From contig OV050033.1 of NCBI GenBank assembly GCA_920105625.2, positions 113,855,700-113,919,699 of the forward strand: a stretch of DNA of 64,000 bases, read 5' to 3'. Positions 1 through 14,230 of this stretch are shown piece by piece. How positions within the stretch are numbered: the first letter of the stretch is position 1; every line of letters begins with the position of its first letter. A program made the translations under genes and the position numbers. The notes below the pieces were generated by a model. It was not told the origin of the DNA. It did not search any database and saw nothing but the letters and a program-made list of their open reading frames with translations. This DNA is from Clusia tigrina (lineage: Eukaryota; Arthropoda; Insecta; Diptera; Clusiidae).

Positions 1-2500
1 TGTTGCTAACTTTGATATGTGTTAGACGTATCTTATAGAAGTTAGGGCCATTTGAAGTTCTATCAGTGTTTGATTTGGGACTCAAGGGTAGCATAGCTTT
101 AAGCGATAGCTACAATTGACAAGAGGCTCGAGTACTTTATTGTTACAAAATTCCAAGGTTTTATGACACTCCAGTAAAAAGTTACAAGCATTTAAATGTT
201 GCAAACTTTGATAGGTGTAGGACGTACCGTATAGAAGTTAGGACCATTTGAAGATTTATTAGTGTTTGATTTCGGACTCAAGGGTAGCATAGCTTTGAGC
301 GATACCTTAAACTGACAAGTGACTCGAGTACTTTATTGTTAGAAAACTTCAAGGTTTTATGACGCTTCAGTAAAAAGTTACAAGCATTTGTATGTTGCAA
401 ACTTTGATAGGTGTAGGACGTACCGTATAGAAGTTATGGCCATTTGAAGTTCTATCAGTGTTTGATTTGGGACTCAAGGGTAGCATAGCTTTGAGCGATA
501 GCTTAAATTGACAAGAGGCTCGATTACTTTATTGTTACAAAATTCCAAGGTTTTATGACACTCCAGTAAAAAGTTACAAGCATTTAAATGTTGCAAACTT
601 TGATAGGTGTAGGACGTACCGTATAGAAGTTAGGACCATTTGAAGATTTATCAGTGTTTGATTTGGGACTCAAGGGTAGCATAGCTTTGAGCGATAGCTT
701 AAATTAACAAGAGGCTCGAGTACTTTATTGTTACAAAATTTCAAGGTTTTATGACGCTCCAGTAAAAAGTTACACGCATTTGTATGTTGCAAACTTTGAT
801 AGGTGTAGGACATACCATATAGAAGTTAGGGCCATTTGAAGTTTTATCAGTGTTTGATTTGGGACTCAAGGGTAGCATAGTTTTGAGTGATAGTTTAAAT
901 TGACAAGAGGCTCGAGTACTTTATTGTTACAAAATTTCAAGGTTTTATGACGCTCCAGTAAAAAGTTACAAGCATTTGTATGTTGCAAACTTTGATAGGT
1001 GTAGGAGGTACCGTATAGAAGTTAGGGCCATTTGAAGTTATATCAGTGTTTGATTTGGGACTCAAGGGTAGCATAGCTTTGAGCGATAACTTAAATTGAC
1101 AAGAGGCTCGAGTACTTTTTTGTTGCAAAATTTCAAGGTTTTATGACGCTCCAGTAAAAAGTCACAAGCATTTGTATGTTGCAAACTTTGATAGGTATAG
1201 GATGCACCGTATTGAAGTTAGGGCCATTTGAAGTTTTATCAGTGTTTGATTTGGGACTCAAGGGTAGCATAGCTTTGAGCGACAACTTAAACTGACAAGT
1301 GGCTCGAGTACTTTATTGTTAGAAAATTTCAAGGTTTTATGACGCTTCAGTAAAAAGTTACAAGCATTTGTATGTTGCTAACTTTGATATGTGTAAGACG
1401 TATCTTATAGAAGTTAGGGCCATTTGAAGTTCTATCAGTGTTTGATTTGGGACTCAAGGGTAGCATAGCTTTGAGCGATAGCTACAATTGACAAGAGGCT
1501 CGAGTACTTTATTGTTACAAAATTCCAAGGTTTTATGACACTCCAGTAAAAAGTTACAAGCATTTAAATGTTGCAAACTTTGATAGGTGTAGGACGTACC
1601 GTATAGAAGTTAGGACCATTTGAAGATTTATTAGTGTTTGATTTCGGACTCAAGGGTAGCATAGCTTTGAGCGACAACTTAAACTGACAAGTGGCTCGAG
1701 TACTTTATTGTTAGAAAATTTCAAGGTTTTATGACGCTTCAGTAAAAAGTTACAAGCATTTGTATGTTGCTAACTTTGATATGTGTAAGACGTATCTTAT
1801 AGAAGTTAGGGCCATTTGAAGTTCTATCAGTGTTTGATTTGGGACTCAAGGGTAGCATAGCTTTGAGCGATAGCTACAATTGACAAGAGGCTCGAGTACT
1901 TTATTGTTACAAAATTCCAAGGTTTTATGACACTCCAGTAAAAAGTTACAAGCATTTAAATGTTGCAAACTTTGATAGGTGTAGGACGTACCGTATAGAA
2001 GTTAGGACCATTTGAAGATTTATTAGTGTTTGATTTCGGACTCAAGGGTAGCATAGCTTTGAGCGATACCTTAAACTGACCAGTGACTCGAGTACTTTAT
2101 TGTTAGAAAATTTCAAGGTTTTATGACGCTTCAGTAAAAAGTTACAAGCATTTGTATGTTGCAAACTTTGATAGGTGTAGGACGTACCGTATAGAAGTTA
2201 GGGCCATTTGAAGTTTTATCAGTGTTTGATTTGGGACTCAAGGGTAGCATAGTTTTGAGTGATAGTTTAAATTGACAAGAGGCTCGAGTACTTTATTGTT
2301 ACAAAATTTCAAGGTTTTATGACGCTCCAGTAAAAAGTTACAAGCATTTGTATGTTGCAAACTTTGATAGGTGTAGGAGGTACCGTATAGAAGTTAGGGC
2401 CATTTGAAGTTATATCAGTGTTTGATTTGGGACTCAAGGGTAGCATAGCTTTGAGCGATAACTTAAATTGACAAGAGGCTCGAGTACTTTTTTGTTGCAA
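1..2500. repeat. Local higher-order repeat, 7-mer (1372 bp)
   Basis: The stretch beginning at position 1, with the rare variant GTTGCTAACTTTGATATGTG, reappears at 1373, an offset of 1372 bp or 7 monomers. The same offset separates the variants at 937 and 2309. The GTTGCTAAC variant also occurs near 1765, two monomers after the 1373 copy, so a 2-mer duplication is nested inside. The order of private substitutions is kept across copies, which shows multi-monomer duplication rather than single-monomer amplification. Confidence 0.75.
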
Positions 2501-2889
2501 AATTTCAAGGTTTTATGACGCTCCAGTAAAAAGTCACAAGCATTTGTATGTTGCAAACTTTGATAGGTATAGGATGCACCGTATTGAAGTTAGGGCCATT
2601 TGAAGTTCTATCAGTGTTTGATTTGGGACTCAAGGGTAGCATAGCTTTGAGCGATAGCTTAAATTAACAAGAGGCTCGAGTACTTTATTGTTAGAAAATT
2701 TCAAGGTTTTATGACGCTCCAGTAAAAAGTTACAAGCATTTGTATGTTGCAAACTTTGATAGGTGTAGGACATACCATATAGAAGTTAGGGCCATTTGAA
2801 GTTTTATCAGTGTTTGATTTGGGACTCAAGGGTAGCATAGTTTTGAGTGATAGTTTAAATTGACAAGAGGCTCGAGTACTTTATTGTTA

Positions 2890-5800
2890 CAAAATTTCAA
2901 GGTTTTATGACGCTCCAGTAAAAAGTTACAAGCATTTGTATGTTGCAAACTTTGATAGGTGTAAGAGGTACCGTATAGAAGTTAGGGCCATTTGAAGTTA
3001 TATCAGTGTTTGATTTGTGACTCAAGGGTAGCATAGCTTTGAGCGATAACTTAAATTGACAAGAGGCTCGAGTACTTTTTTGTTGCAAAATTTCAAGGTT
3101 TTATGACGCTCCAGTAAAAAGTCACAAGCATTTGTATGTTGCAAACTTTGATAGGTATTGGATGCACCGTATAGAAGTTAGGGCCATTTGAAGTTTTATC
3201 ACTGTTTGATTTGGGACTCAAGGGTAGCATAGCTTTGAGCGATAACTTAAATTGACAAAAGGCTCGAGTACTTTATTGTTACAAAATTTCAAGGTTTTAT
3301 GACGCTCCAGTAAAAAGTTACTAGCATTTGTATGTTGCAAACTTTGACAGGTGTAGGACGTACCGTATAGAAGTTAGGGCCATTTGAAGCTTTATCAATG
3401 TTTGATTTGGGACGCAAGGGTAGCACAGCTTTGAGCGATAGCTTAAATTGACAAGAGGCTCGAGTACTTTATTGTCACAAAATTTCAAGGTTTTATGACG
3501 CTCCAGTAAAAAGTTACTAGCATTTGTATGTTGCAAACTTTGATAGCTGTAGGACGAACCGTATAGAAGTTAGGGCCATTTGAAGTTTTATCAGTGTTTG
3601 ATTTCGGACTCAAGGGTAGCATAGCTTTGAGCAATAGCTTAAATTAACAAGAGGCTCGAGTACTTTATTGTTACAAAATTTCAAGGTTTTATGACGCTCC
3701 AGTAAAAAGTTACAAGCATTTGTATGTTGCAAACTTTGATAGGTGTAGGACGTACCGTATAGAAGTTAGGGCCATTTGAAGTTTTATCAGTGTTTGATTT
3801 GGGACTCAAGGGTAGCATACTTTGAGCGATAGCTTAAATTGACAAGTGGCTCGAGTACTTTATTGTTAGAAAATTTCAAGGTTTTTTGACGCTCCAGTAA
3901 AAAGTTACAAGCATTTGTATGTTGCAAAATTTGATAGGTGTAGGACGTACCGTATAGAAGTTAGGGCCATTTGAAGTTTTATCAGTGTTTAATTTGAGCC
4001 TCAAGGGTAGCATAGCTTTGAGCGATAGCTTAAATTGACAAGAGGCCCGAATACTTTATTGTTACAAAATTTCAAGGTTTTATGACGCTCCAGTAAAAAG
4101 TTACAAGCATTTGTATGTTGCAAACTTTGATAGGTGAGGGACGTACCTTATAGAAGTTAGTGTCATTTGAAGTTTTATCAGTGTTTGATTTGGGACTCAA
4201 AGATAGCATAGTTTTGAGCGATAACTTAAATTGACAAGAGGCTCGAGTAGTTTATTGTTACAAAATTTCAAGGTTTTATGACGCTCCAGTAAAAAGTTAC
4301 AAGCATTTGTATATTGCAAACTTTGATAGGTATAGGATGCACCGTATTGAAGTTAGGGCCATTTGAAGTTTTATCAGTGTTTGATTTGGGACTCGAGGGT
4401 AGCATAGCTTTGAGCGATAGCTTAAATTGACAAGAAGCTCGAGTACTTTATTGTCACAAAATTTCAAGGTTTCATGACGCTCCAGTAAAAAGTTACTAGC
4501 ATTTGTATGTTGCAAACTTTGATAGGTGTAGGAGGTACCGTATAGAAGTTAGGGCCATTTGAAGTTATGTCAGTGTTTGATTTGGGACTCAAGGGTAGCA
4601 TAGCTTTGAGCGATAACTTAAATTGACAAGAGTCTCGAGTACTTTTTTGTTACAAAATTTCAAGGTTTTATGACGCTCCAGTAAAAAGTCACAAGCATTT
4701 GTATGTTGCAAACTTTGATAAGTATTGGATGCACCGTATAGAAGTTAGGGCCATTTGAAGTTTTATCACTGTTTGATTTGGGACTCAACGGTAGCATAGC
4801 TTTGAGCGATAACTTAAATTGACAAAAGGCTCGAGTACTTTATTGTTACAAAATTTCAAGATTTTATGACGCTCCAGTAAAAAGTTACTAGCATTTGTAT
4901 GTTGCAAACTTTGATAGGTGTAGGACGTACCGTATAGAAGTTAGGGCCATTTGAAGCTTTATCAATGTTTGATTTGGGACGCAAGGGTAGCACAGCCTTG
5001 AGCGATAGCTTAAATTAACAAGAGCCTCGAGTACTTTATTGTCACAAAATTTCAAGGTTTTATGACGCTCCAGTAAAAAGTTTCTAGCATTTGTATGTTG
5101 CAAACTTTGATAGGTGTAGGACGAACCGTATAGAAGTTAGGGCCATTTGAAGTTTTATCAGTGTTTGATTTCGGACTCAAGGGTAGCATAGCTTAGAGCA
5201 ATAGCTTAAATTAACAAGAGGCTCGAGTACTTTATTGTTACAAAATTTCAAGGTTTTATGACGCTCCAGTAAAAAGTTACAAGCATTCGCATGTTGCAAA
5301 CTTTGATAGGTGTAGGACGTACCGTATAGAAGTTAGGGCCATTTGAAGTTTTATCAGTGTTTGATTTGGGCCTCAAGGGTAGCATAGCTTTGAGCGATAG
5401 CTTAAATTGACAAGAGGCCCGAATACATTATTGTTACAAAATTTCAAGGTTTTATGACGCTCCAGTAAAAAGTTACAAGCATTTGTATGTTGCAAACTTT
5501 GATAGGTGTAGGAGATACCATATAGAAGTTAGGGCCATTTGAAGTTTTATCAGTGTTTGATTTGGGACTCAAGGGTAGCATAATTTTGAGTGATAGTTTA
5601 AATTGACAAGAGGCTCGAGTACTTTATTTTTACAAAATTTCAAGGTTTTATGACGCTCCAGTAAAAAGTTACAAGCATTTGTATGTTGCAAACTTTGATA
5701 GGTGTAGGAGGTACCGTATAGAAGTTAGGGCCATTTGAAGTTTTATCAGTGTTTGATTTGGGACTCAAGGGTAGCATAGCTTTGAGCGATAACTTAAATT

Positions 5801-8100
5801 GACAAGAGGCTCGAGTACTTTTTTGTTGCAAAATTTCAAGGTTTTATGACGCTCTAGTAAAAAGTCACAAGCATTTGTATGTTGCAAACTTTGATAGGTA
5901 TTGGATGCACCGTATAGAAGTTAGGGCCATTTGAAGTTTTATCACTGTTTGATTTGGGACTCAAGGGTAGCATAGCTTTGAGCGATAACTTAAATTGACA
6001 AAAGGCTCGAGTACTTTATTGTTACAAAATTTCAAGGTTTTATGACGCTCCAGTAAAAAGTTACTAGCATTTGTATGTTGCAAACTTTGACAGGTGTAGG
6101 ACGTACCGTATAGAAGTTAGGGCCATTTGAAGCTTTATCAATGTTTGATTTGGGACGCAAGGGTAGCACAGCTTTGAGCGATAGCTTAAATTGACAAGAG
6201 GCTCGAGTACTTTATTGTCACAAAATTTCAAGGTTTTATGACGCTCCAGTAAAAAGTTACTAGCATTTGTATGTTGCAAACTTTGATAGGTGTAGGACGA
6301 ACCGTATAGAAGTTAGGGCCATTTGAAGTTTTATCAGTGTTTGATTTCGGACTCAAGGGTAGCATAGCTTTGAGCAATAGCTTAAATTAACAAGAGGCTC
6401 GAGTACTTTATTGTTACAAAATTTCAAGGTTTTGTGACGCTCCAGTAAAAAGTTACAAGCATTTGTATGTTGCAAACTTTGATAGGTGTAGGACGTACCG
6501 TATAGAAGTTAGGGCCATTTGAAGTTTTATCAGTGTTTGATTTGGGACTCAAGGGTAGCATACTTTGAGCGATAGCTTAAATTGACAAGTGGCTCGAGTA
6601 CTTTATTGTTAGAAAATTTCAAGGTTTTTTGACGCTCCAGTAAAAAGTTACAAGCATTTGTATGTTGCAAAATTTGATAGGTGTAGGACGTACCGTATAG
6701 AAGTTAGGGCCATTTGAAGTTTTATCAGTGTTTGATTTGGGCCTCAAGGGTAGCATAGCTTTGAGCGATAGCTTAAATTGACAAGAGGCCCGAATACATT
6801 ATTGTTACAAAATTTCAAGGTTTTATGACGCTCCAGTAAAAAGTTACAAGCATTTGTATGTTGCAAACTTTGATAGGTGAGGGACGTACCTTATAGAAGT
6901 TAGTGTCATTTGAAGTTTTATCAGTGTTTGATTTGGGACTCAAGGGTAGCATAGTTTTGAGCGATAACTTAAATTGACAAGAGGCTCGAGTAGTTTATTG
7001 TTACAAAATTTCAAGGTTTTATGACGCTCCAGTAAAAAGTTACAAGCATTTGTATATTGCAAACTTTGATAGGTATAGGATGCACCGTATTGAAGTTAGG
7101 GCCATTTGAAGTTTTATCAGTGTTTGATTTGGGACTCGAGGGTAGCATAGCTTTGAGCGATAGCTTAAATTGACAAGAGGCTCGAGTACTTTATTGTTAC
7201 AAAATTTCAAGGTTTTATGACGCTCCAGTAAAAAGTTACAAGCATTTGTATGTTGCAAACTTTGATAGGTGTAGGACGTACCGTATAGAAATTAGGGCCA
7301 TTTGAAGTTTTATCAGTGTTTGATTTGGGACTCAAGGGTAGCATAGCTTTGAGCGATAGCTTAAATTGACAAGAGGCTCGAGTACTTTATTGTCACAAAA
7401 TTTCAAGGTTTTATGACGCTCCAGTAAAAAGTTACTAGCATTTGTATGTTGCAAACTTTGATAGGTGTAGGAGGTACCGTATAGAAGTTAGGGCCATTTG
7501 AAGTTATGTCAGTGTTTGATTTGGGACTCAAGGGTAGCATAGCTTTGAGCGATAACTTAAATTGACAAGAGGCTCGAGTACTTTTTTGTTACAAAATTTC
7601 AAGGTTTTATGACGCTCCAGTAAAAAGTCACAAGCATTTGTATGTTGCAAACTTTGATAAGTATTGGATGCACCGTATAGAAGTTAGGGCCATTTGAAGT
7701 TTTATCACTGTTTGATTTGGGACTCAAGGGTAGCATAGCTTTGAGCGATAACTTAAATTGACAAAATTCTCGAGTACTTTATTGTTACAAAATTTCAAGA
7801 TTTTATGACGCTTCAGTAAAAAGTTACTAGCATTTGTATGTTGCAAACTTTGATAGGTGTAGGACGTACCGTATAGAAGTTAGGGCCATTTGAAGCTTTA
7901 TCAATGTTTGATTTGGGACGCAAGGGTAGCAAAGCCTTGAGCGATAGCTTAAATTGACAAGAGGCTCGAGTACTTTATTGTCACAAAATTTCAAGTTTTT
8001 ATGACGCTCCAGTAAAAACTTACTCTCATTTGTATGTTGCAAACTTTGATAGGTGTAGGACGTACCGTATAGAAGTTAGGGCCATTTGAAGTTTTATCAG
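2890..8100. repeat. Local higher-order repeat, 14-mer (2743 bp)
   Basis: Variants at 2897, 3321 and 4297 recur at 5640, 6064 and 7040, always offset by 2743 bp, which is 14 x 196 minus 1. The missing base is carried by a monomer with GCATACTTTGAGC in place of GCATAGCTTTGAGC (near 3815 and 6560). Private changes such as TTTATCAATGTTTG with GGGACGCAAGG travel together in both copies. Confidence 0.75.
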
Positions 8101-9650
8101 TGTTTGATTTGGGACTCAAGGGTAGCATAACTTTGAGCGATAGCTTAAATTGACAAGTGGCGCGAGTACTTTATTGTAAGAAAATTTCAAGGTTTTTTGA
8201 CGCTCCAGTAAAAAGTTACAAGCATTTGTATGTTGCACACTTTGATAGGTGTAGGACGTACCGTATAGAAGTTAGGGCCATTTGAAGTTTTATCAGTGTT
8301 TGATTTGGGCCTCAAGGGTAGCATTGCTTTGAGCGATAGCTTAAATTGACAAGAGGCCCGAATACTTTATTGTTACAAAATTTCAAGGTTTTATGACGCT
8401 CCAGCAAAAAGTTACAAGCATTTGTATGTTGCAAACTTTGATAGGTGAGGGACGTACCTTATAGAAGTTAGTGTCATTTGAAGTTTTATCAGTGTTTGAT
8501 TTGGGACTCAAGGGTAGCATAGTTTTGAGCGATAACTTAAATTGACAAGAGGCTCGAGTAGTTTATTGTTACAAAATTTCAAGGTTCTATGACGCCCCAG
8601 TAAAAAGTTACAAGCATTTGTATATTGCAAACTTTGATAGGTATAGGATGCACCGTATTGAAGTTAGGGCCATTTGAAGTTTTATCAGTGTTTGATTTGG
8701 GACTCGAGGGTAGCATAGCTTTGAGCGATAGCTTAAATTGACAAGAGGCTCGAGTACTTTATTGTTACAAAATTTCAAGGTTTTATGACGCTCCAGTAAA
8801 AAGTTACAAGCATTTGTATGTTGCAAACTTTGATAGGTGTAGGACGTACCGTATAGAAATTAGGGCCATTTGAAGTTTTATCAGTGTTTGATTTGGGACT
8901 CAAGGGTAGCATAGCTTTGAGCGATAGCTTAAATTGACAAGAGGCTAGAGTACTTTATTGTCACAAAATTTCAAGGTTTTATGACGCTCCAGTAAAAAGT
9001 TACTAGCATTTGTATGTTGCAAACTTTGATAGGTGTAGGAGGTACCGTATAGAAGTTAGGGCCATTTGAAGTTATGTCAGTGTTTGATTTGGGACTCAAG
9101 GGTAGCATAGCTTTGAGCGATAACTTAAATTGACAAGAGGCTCGAGTACTTTTTTGTTACAAAATTTCAAGGTTTTATGACGCTCCAGTAAAAAGTCACA
9201 AGCATTTGTATGTTGCAAACTTTGATAAGTATTGGATGCACCGTATAGAAGTTAGGGCCATTTGAAGTTTTATCACTGTTTGATTTGGGACTCAAGGGTA
9301 GCATAGCTTTGAGCGATAACTTAAATTGACAAAATTCTCGAGTACTTTATTGTTACAAAATTTCAAGATTTTATGACGCTCCAGTAAAAAGTTACTAGCA
9401 TTTGTATGTTGCAAACTTTGATAGGTGTAGGACGTACCGTATAGAAGTTAGGGCCATTTGAAGCTTTATCAATGTTTGATTTGGGACGCAAGGGTAGCAC
9501 AGCCTTGAGCGATAGCTTAAATTGACAAGAGGCTCGAGTACTTTATTGTCACAAAATTTCAAGGTTTTATGACGCTCCAGTAAAAAGTTTCTAGCATTTG
9601 TATGTTGCAAACTTTGATAGGTGTAGTTCGAACCGTATAGAAGTTAGGGC
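7040..9650. repeat. Local higher-order repeat, 8-mer (1568 bp)
   Basis: Variants at 7040 and 7827 recur at 8608 and 9395, offset by exactly 1568 bp (8 x 196). The linked marker GACAAAATTCTCGAG, replacing the usual GACAAGAGGCTCGAG, occurs near 7760 and 9328 in matching positions of the two copies. Confidence 0.75.
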
Positions 9651-9949
9651 CATTTGAAGTTTTATCAGTGTTTGATTTGGGCCTCAAGGGTAGCATAGCT
9701 TTGAGCGATACCTTAAATTGACAAGAGGCTCGAGTACTTTATTGTTACAAAATTTCAAGGTTTTATGACGCTCTAGTAAAAAGTTACAAGCATTTGTATG
9801 TTGCAAACTTTGATAGGTGTAGGACGTACCGTATAGAAGTTAGGCCCATTTGAAATTTTATCAGTGTTTGATTTGGGACTCAAGGGTAGCATAGCTTTGA
9901 GCGGTAGCTTAAATTGACAAGAGGCTCGAGTAATTTATTGTTACAAAAT

Positions 9950-12900
9950 TTCAAGCTTTTATGACGCTCCAGTAAAAAGTAACAAGCATTTGTATGTTGC
10001 AAACTTTGATAGGTGTAGGAGGAACCGTATAGAAGTTAGGGCCATTTGAAGTTTTATCAGTGTTTGATTTGGGACTCAAGGGTACCATAGCTTTGAGCGA
10101 TAACTTAAATTGACAAGAGGCTCGAGTACTTTATTGTTACAAAATTTCAAAATTTTATGACGCTCCAGTAAAAAGTGAAAAGCATTTGTATGTTGCAAAC
10201 TTTGATAGGTGTAGGAGGCCATTTGAAGTTTTATCAGTGTTTGATTTGGGACTCAAGGGTAGCATAGCTTTAAGCGATAACTTAAATTGACAAGAGGCTC
10301 GAGTACTTTATTGTTATAAAATTTCAAGGTTTGATGACGCTCCAGTAAAAAGTTACAAGCATTTGTATGTTGCAAACTTTGATATGAGTAGGACGTATCT
10401 TATAGAAGTTAGGGCCATTTGAAGTTTTATCAGTGTTTGATTTGGGACTCAAGGGTAGCATAGCTTTGAGCGATAGCTTAAATTGACAAGAGGCTCGAGT
10501 ACTTTTTTGTTACAAAATTTCAAGGTTTTATGACGCTCCAGTAAAAAGTCACAAGCATTTGTATGTTGCAAACTTTGATAGGTATTGGATGCACCGTATA
10601 GAAGTTAGGGCCATTTGAAGTTTTATCACTGGTTGATTTGGGACTCAAGGGTAGCATAGCTTTGAGCGATAACTTAAATTGACAAAAGGCTCGAGAACTT
10701 TATTGCTACAAAATTTCAAGATTTTATGACGCTCCAGTAAAAAGTTACAAGCATTTGTATGTTGCAAACTTTGATAGGTGTAGGAGGTACCGTATAGAAG
10801 TTAGGGCCATTTGAAGTTATGTCAGTGTTTGATTTGGGACTCAAGGGTAGCATAGCTTTGAGCGATAACTTAAATTGACAAGAGGCTCGAGTACTTTATT
10901 GTTACAAAATTTCAAGGTTTTATGACGCTCCAGTAAAAAGTTACAAGCATTTGTATGTTGCAAACTTTGATAGGTGTAGGAGGTACCGTATAGAAGTTAG
11001 GGCCATTTGAAGTTATGTCAGTGTTTGATTTGGGACTCAAGGGTAGCATAGCTTTGAGCGATAACTTAAATTGACAAGAGGCTCGAGTACTTTATTGTTA
11101 CAAAATTCCAAGGTTTTATGACACTCCAGTAAAAAGTTACAAGCATTTAAATGTTGCAAACTTTGATAGGTGTAGGACGTACCGTATAGAAGTTAGGACC
11201 ATTTGAAGATTTATTAGTGTTTGATTTCGGACTCAAGGGTAGCATAGCTTTGAGCGATACCTTAAACTGACCAGTGACTCGAGTACTTTATTGTTAGAAA
11301 ATTTCAAGGTTTTATGACGCTTCAGTAAAAAGTTACAAGCATTTGTATGTTGCAAACTTTGATAGGTGTAGGACGTACCGTATAGAAGTTAGGGCCATTT
11401 GAAGTTCTATCAGTGTTTGATTTGGGACTCAAGGGTAGCATAGCTTTGAGCGATAGCTTAAATTAACAAGAGGCTCGAGTACTTTATTGTTACAAAATTT
11501 CAAGGTTTTATGACGCTCCAGTAAAAAGTTACAAGCATTTGTATGTTATAAACTTTGATAGGTGTAGGACATACCATATAGAAGTTAGGGCCATTTGAAG
11601 TTTTATCAGTGTTTGATTTGGGACTCAAGGGTAGCATAGTTTTGAGTGATAGTTTAAATTGACAAGAGGCTCGAGTACTTTATTGTTACAAAATTTCAAG
11701 GTTTTATGACGCTCCAGTAAAAAGTTACAAGCATTTGTATGTTGCAAACTTTGATAGGTGTAAGAGGTACCGTATAGAAGTTAGGGCCATTTGAAGTTAT
11801 ATCAGTGTTTGATTTGGGACTCAAGGGTAGCATAGCTTTGAGCGATAACTTAAATTGACAAGAGGCTCGAGTACTTTTTTGTTGCAAAATTTCAAGGTTT
11901 TATGACGCTCCAGTAAAAAGTCACAAGCATTTGTATGTTGCAAACTTTGATAGGTATTGGATGCACCGTATAGAAGTTAGGGCCATTTGAAGTTTTATCA
12001 CTGTTTGATTTGGGACTCAAGGGTAGCATAGCTTTGAGCGATAACTTAAATTGACAAAAGGCTCGAGTACTTTATTGTTACAAAATTTCAAGCTTTTATG
12101 ACGCTCCAGTAAAAAGTAACAAGCATTTGTATGTTGCAAACTTTGATAGGTGTAGGAGGAACCGTATAGAAGTTAGGGCCATTTGAAGTTTTATCAGTGT
12201 TTGATTTGGGACTCAAGGGTACCATAGCTTTGAGCGATAACTTAAATTGACAAGAGGCTCGAGTACTTTATTGTTACAAAATTTCAAAATTTTATGACGC
12301 TCCAGTAAAAAGTGAAAAGCATTTGTATGTTGCAAACTTTGATAGGTGTAGGAGGCCATTTGAAGTTTTATCAGTGTTTGATTTGGGACTCAAGGGTAGC
12401 ATAGCTTTAAGCGATAACTTAAATTGACAAGAGGCTCGAGTACTTTATTGTTATAAAATTTCAAGGTTTGATGACGCTCCAGTAAAAAGTTACAAGCATT
12501 TGTATGTTGCAAACTTTGATATGAGTAGGACGTATCTTATAGAAGTTAGGGCCATTTGAAGTTTTATCAGTGTTTGATTTGGGACTCAAGGGTAGCATAG
12601 CTTTGAGCGATAGCTTAAATTGACAAGAGGCTCGAGTACTTTTTTGTTACAAAATTTCAAGGTTTTAAGACGCTCCAGTAAAAAGTCACAAGCATTTGTA
12701 TGTTGCAAACTTTGATAGGTATTGGATGCACCGTATAGAAGTTAGGGCCATTTGAAGTTTTATCACTGGTTGATTTGGGACTCAAGGGTAGCATAGCTTT
12801 GAGCGATAACTTAAATTGACAAAAGGCTCGAGAACTTTATTGCTACAAAATTTCAAGATTTTATGACGCTCCAGTAAAAAGTTACAAGCATTTGTATGTT

Positions 12901-14230
12901 GCAAACTTTGATAGGTGTAGGAGGTACCGTATAGAAGTTAGGGCCATTTGAAGTTATGTCAGTGTTTGATTTGGGACTCAAGGGTAGCATAGCTTTGAGC
13001 GATAACTTAAATTGACAAGAGGCTCGAGTACTTTATTGTTACAAAATTTCAAGGTTTTATGACGCTCCAGTAAAAAGTTACAAGCATTTGTATGTTGCAA
13101 ACTTTGATAGGTGTAGGAGGTACCGTATAGAAGTTAGGGCCATTTGAAGATTTATTAGTGTTTGATTTCGGACTCAAGGGTAGCATAGCTTTGAGCGATA
13201 CCTTAAACTGACCAGTGACTCGAGTACTTTATTGTTAGAAAATTTCAAGGTTTTATGACGCTTCAGTAAAAAGTTACAAGCATTTGTATGTTGCAAACTT
13301 TGATAGGTGTAGGACGTACCGTATAGAAGTTAGGGCCATTTGAAGTTCTATCAGTGTTTGATTTGGGACTCAAGGGTAGCATAGCTTTGAGCGATAGCTT
13401 AAATTAACAAGAGGCTCGAGTACTTTATTGTTACAAAATTTCAAGGTTTTATGACGCTCCAGTAAAAAGTTACAAGCATTTGTATGTTATAAACTTTGAT
13501 AGGTGTAGGACATACCATATAGAAGTTAGGGCCATTTGAAGTTTTATCAGTGTTTGATTTGGGACTCAAGGGTAGCATAGTTTTGAGTGATAGTTTAAAT
13601 TGACAAGAGGCTCGAGTACTTTATTGTTACAAAATTTCAAGGTTTTATGACGCTCCAGTAAAAAGTTACAAGCATTTGTATGTTGCAAACTTTGATAGGT
13701 GTAAGAGGTACCGTATAGAAGTTAGGGCCATTTGAAGTTATATCAGTGTTTGATTTGGGACTCAAGGGTAGCATAGCTTTGAGCGATAACTTAAATTGAC
13801 AAGAGGCTCGAGTACTTTTTTGTTGCAAAATTTCAAGGTTTTATGACGCTCCAGTAAAAAGTCACAAGCATTTGTATGTTGCAAACTTTGATAGGTATTG
13901 GATGCACCGTATAGAAGTTAGGGCCATTTGAAGTTTTATCACTGTTTGATTTGGGACTCAAGGGTAGCATAGCTTTGAGCGATAACTTAAATTGACAAAA
14001 GGCTCGAGTACTTTATTGTTACAAAATTTCAAGGTTTTATGACGCTCCAGTAAAAAGTTACTAGCATTTGTATGTTGCAAACTTTGATAGGTGTAGGACG
14101 TACCGTATAGAAGTTAGGGCCATTTGAAGTTCTATCAGTGTTTGATTTGGGACTCAAGGGTAGCATAGCTTTGAGCGATAGCTTAAATTAACAAGAGGCT
14201 CGAGTACTTTATTGTTACAAAATTTCAAGG
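9950..14230. repeat. Local higher-order repeat, 11-mer (2137 bp)
   Basis: The marker CAAGCTTTTATGACG at 9952 recurs at 12089, and the short monomer junction GTAGGAGGCCATTTG near 10218 recurs near 12355. Both offsets are 2137 bp, which is 11 x 196 minus the 19 bp missing from one short monomer. The sequence between the markers is nearly identical in the two copies. Confidence 0.8.
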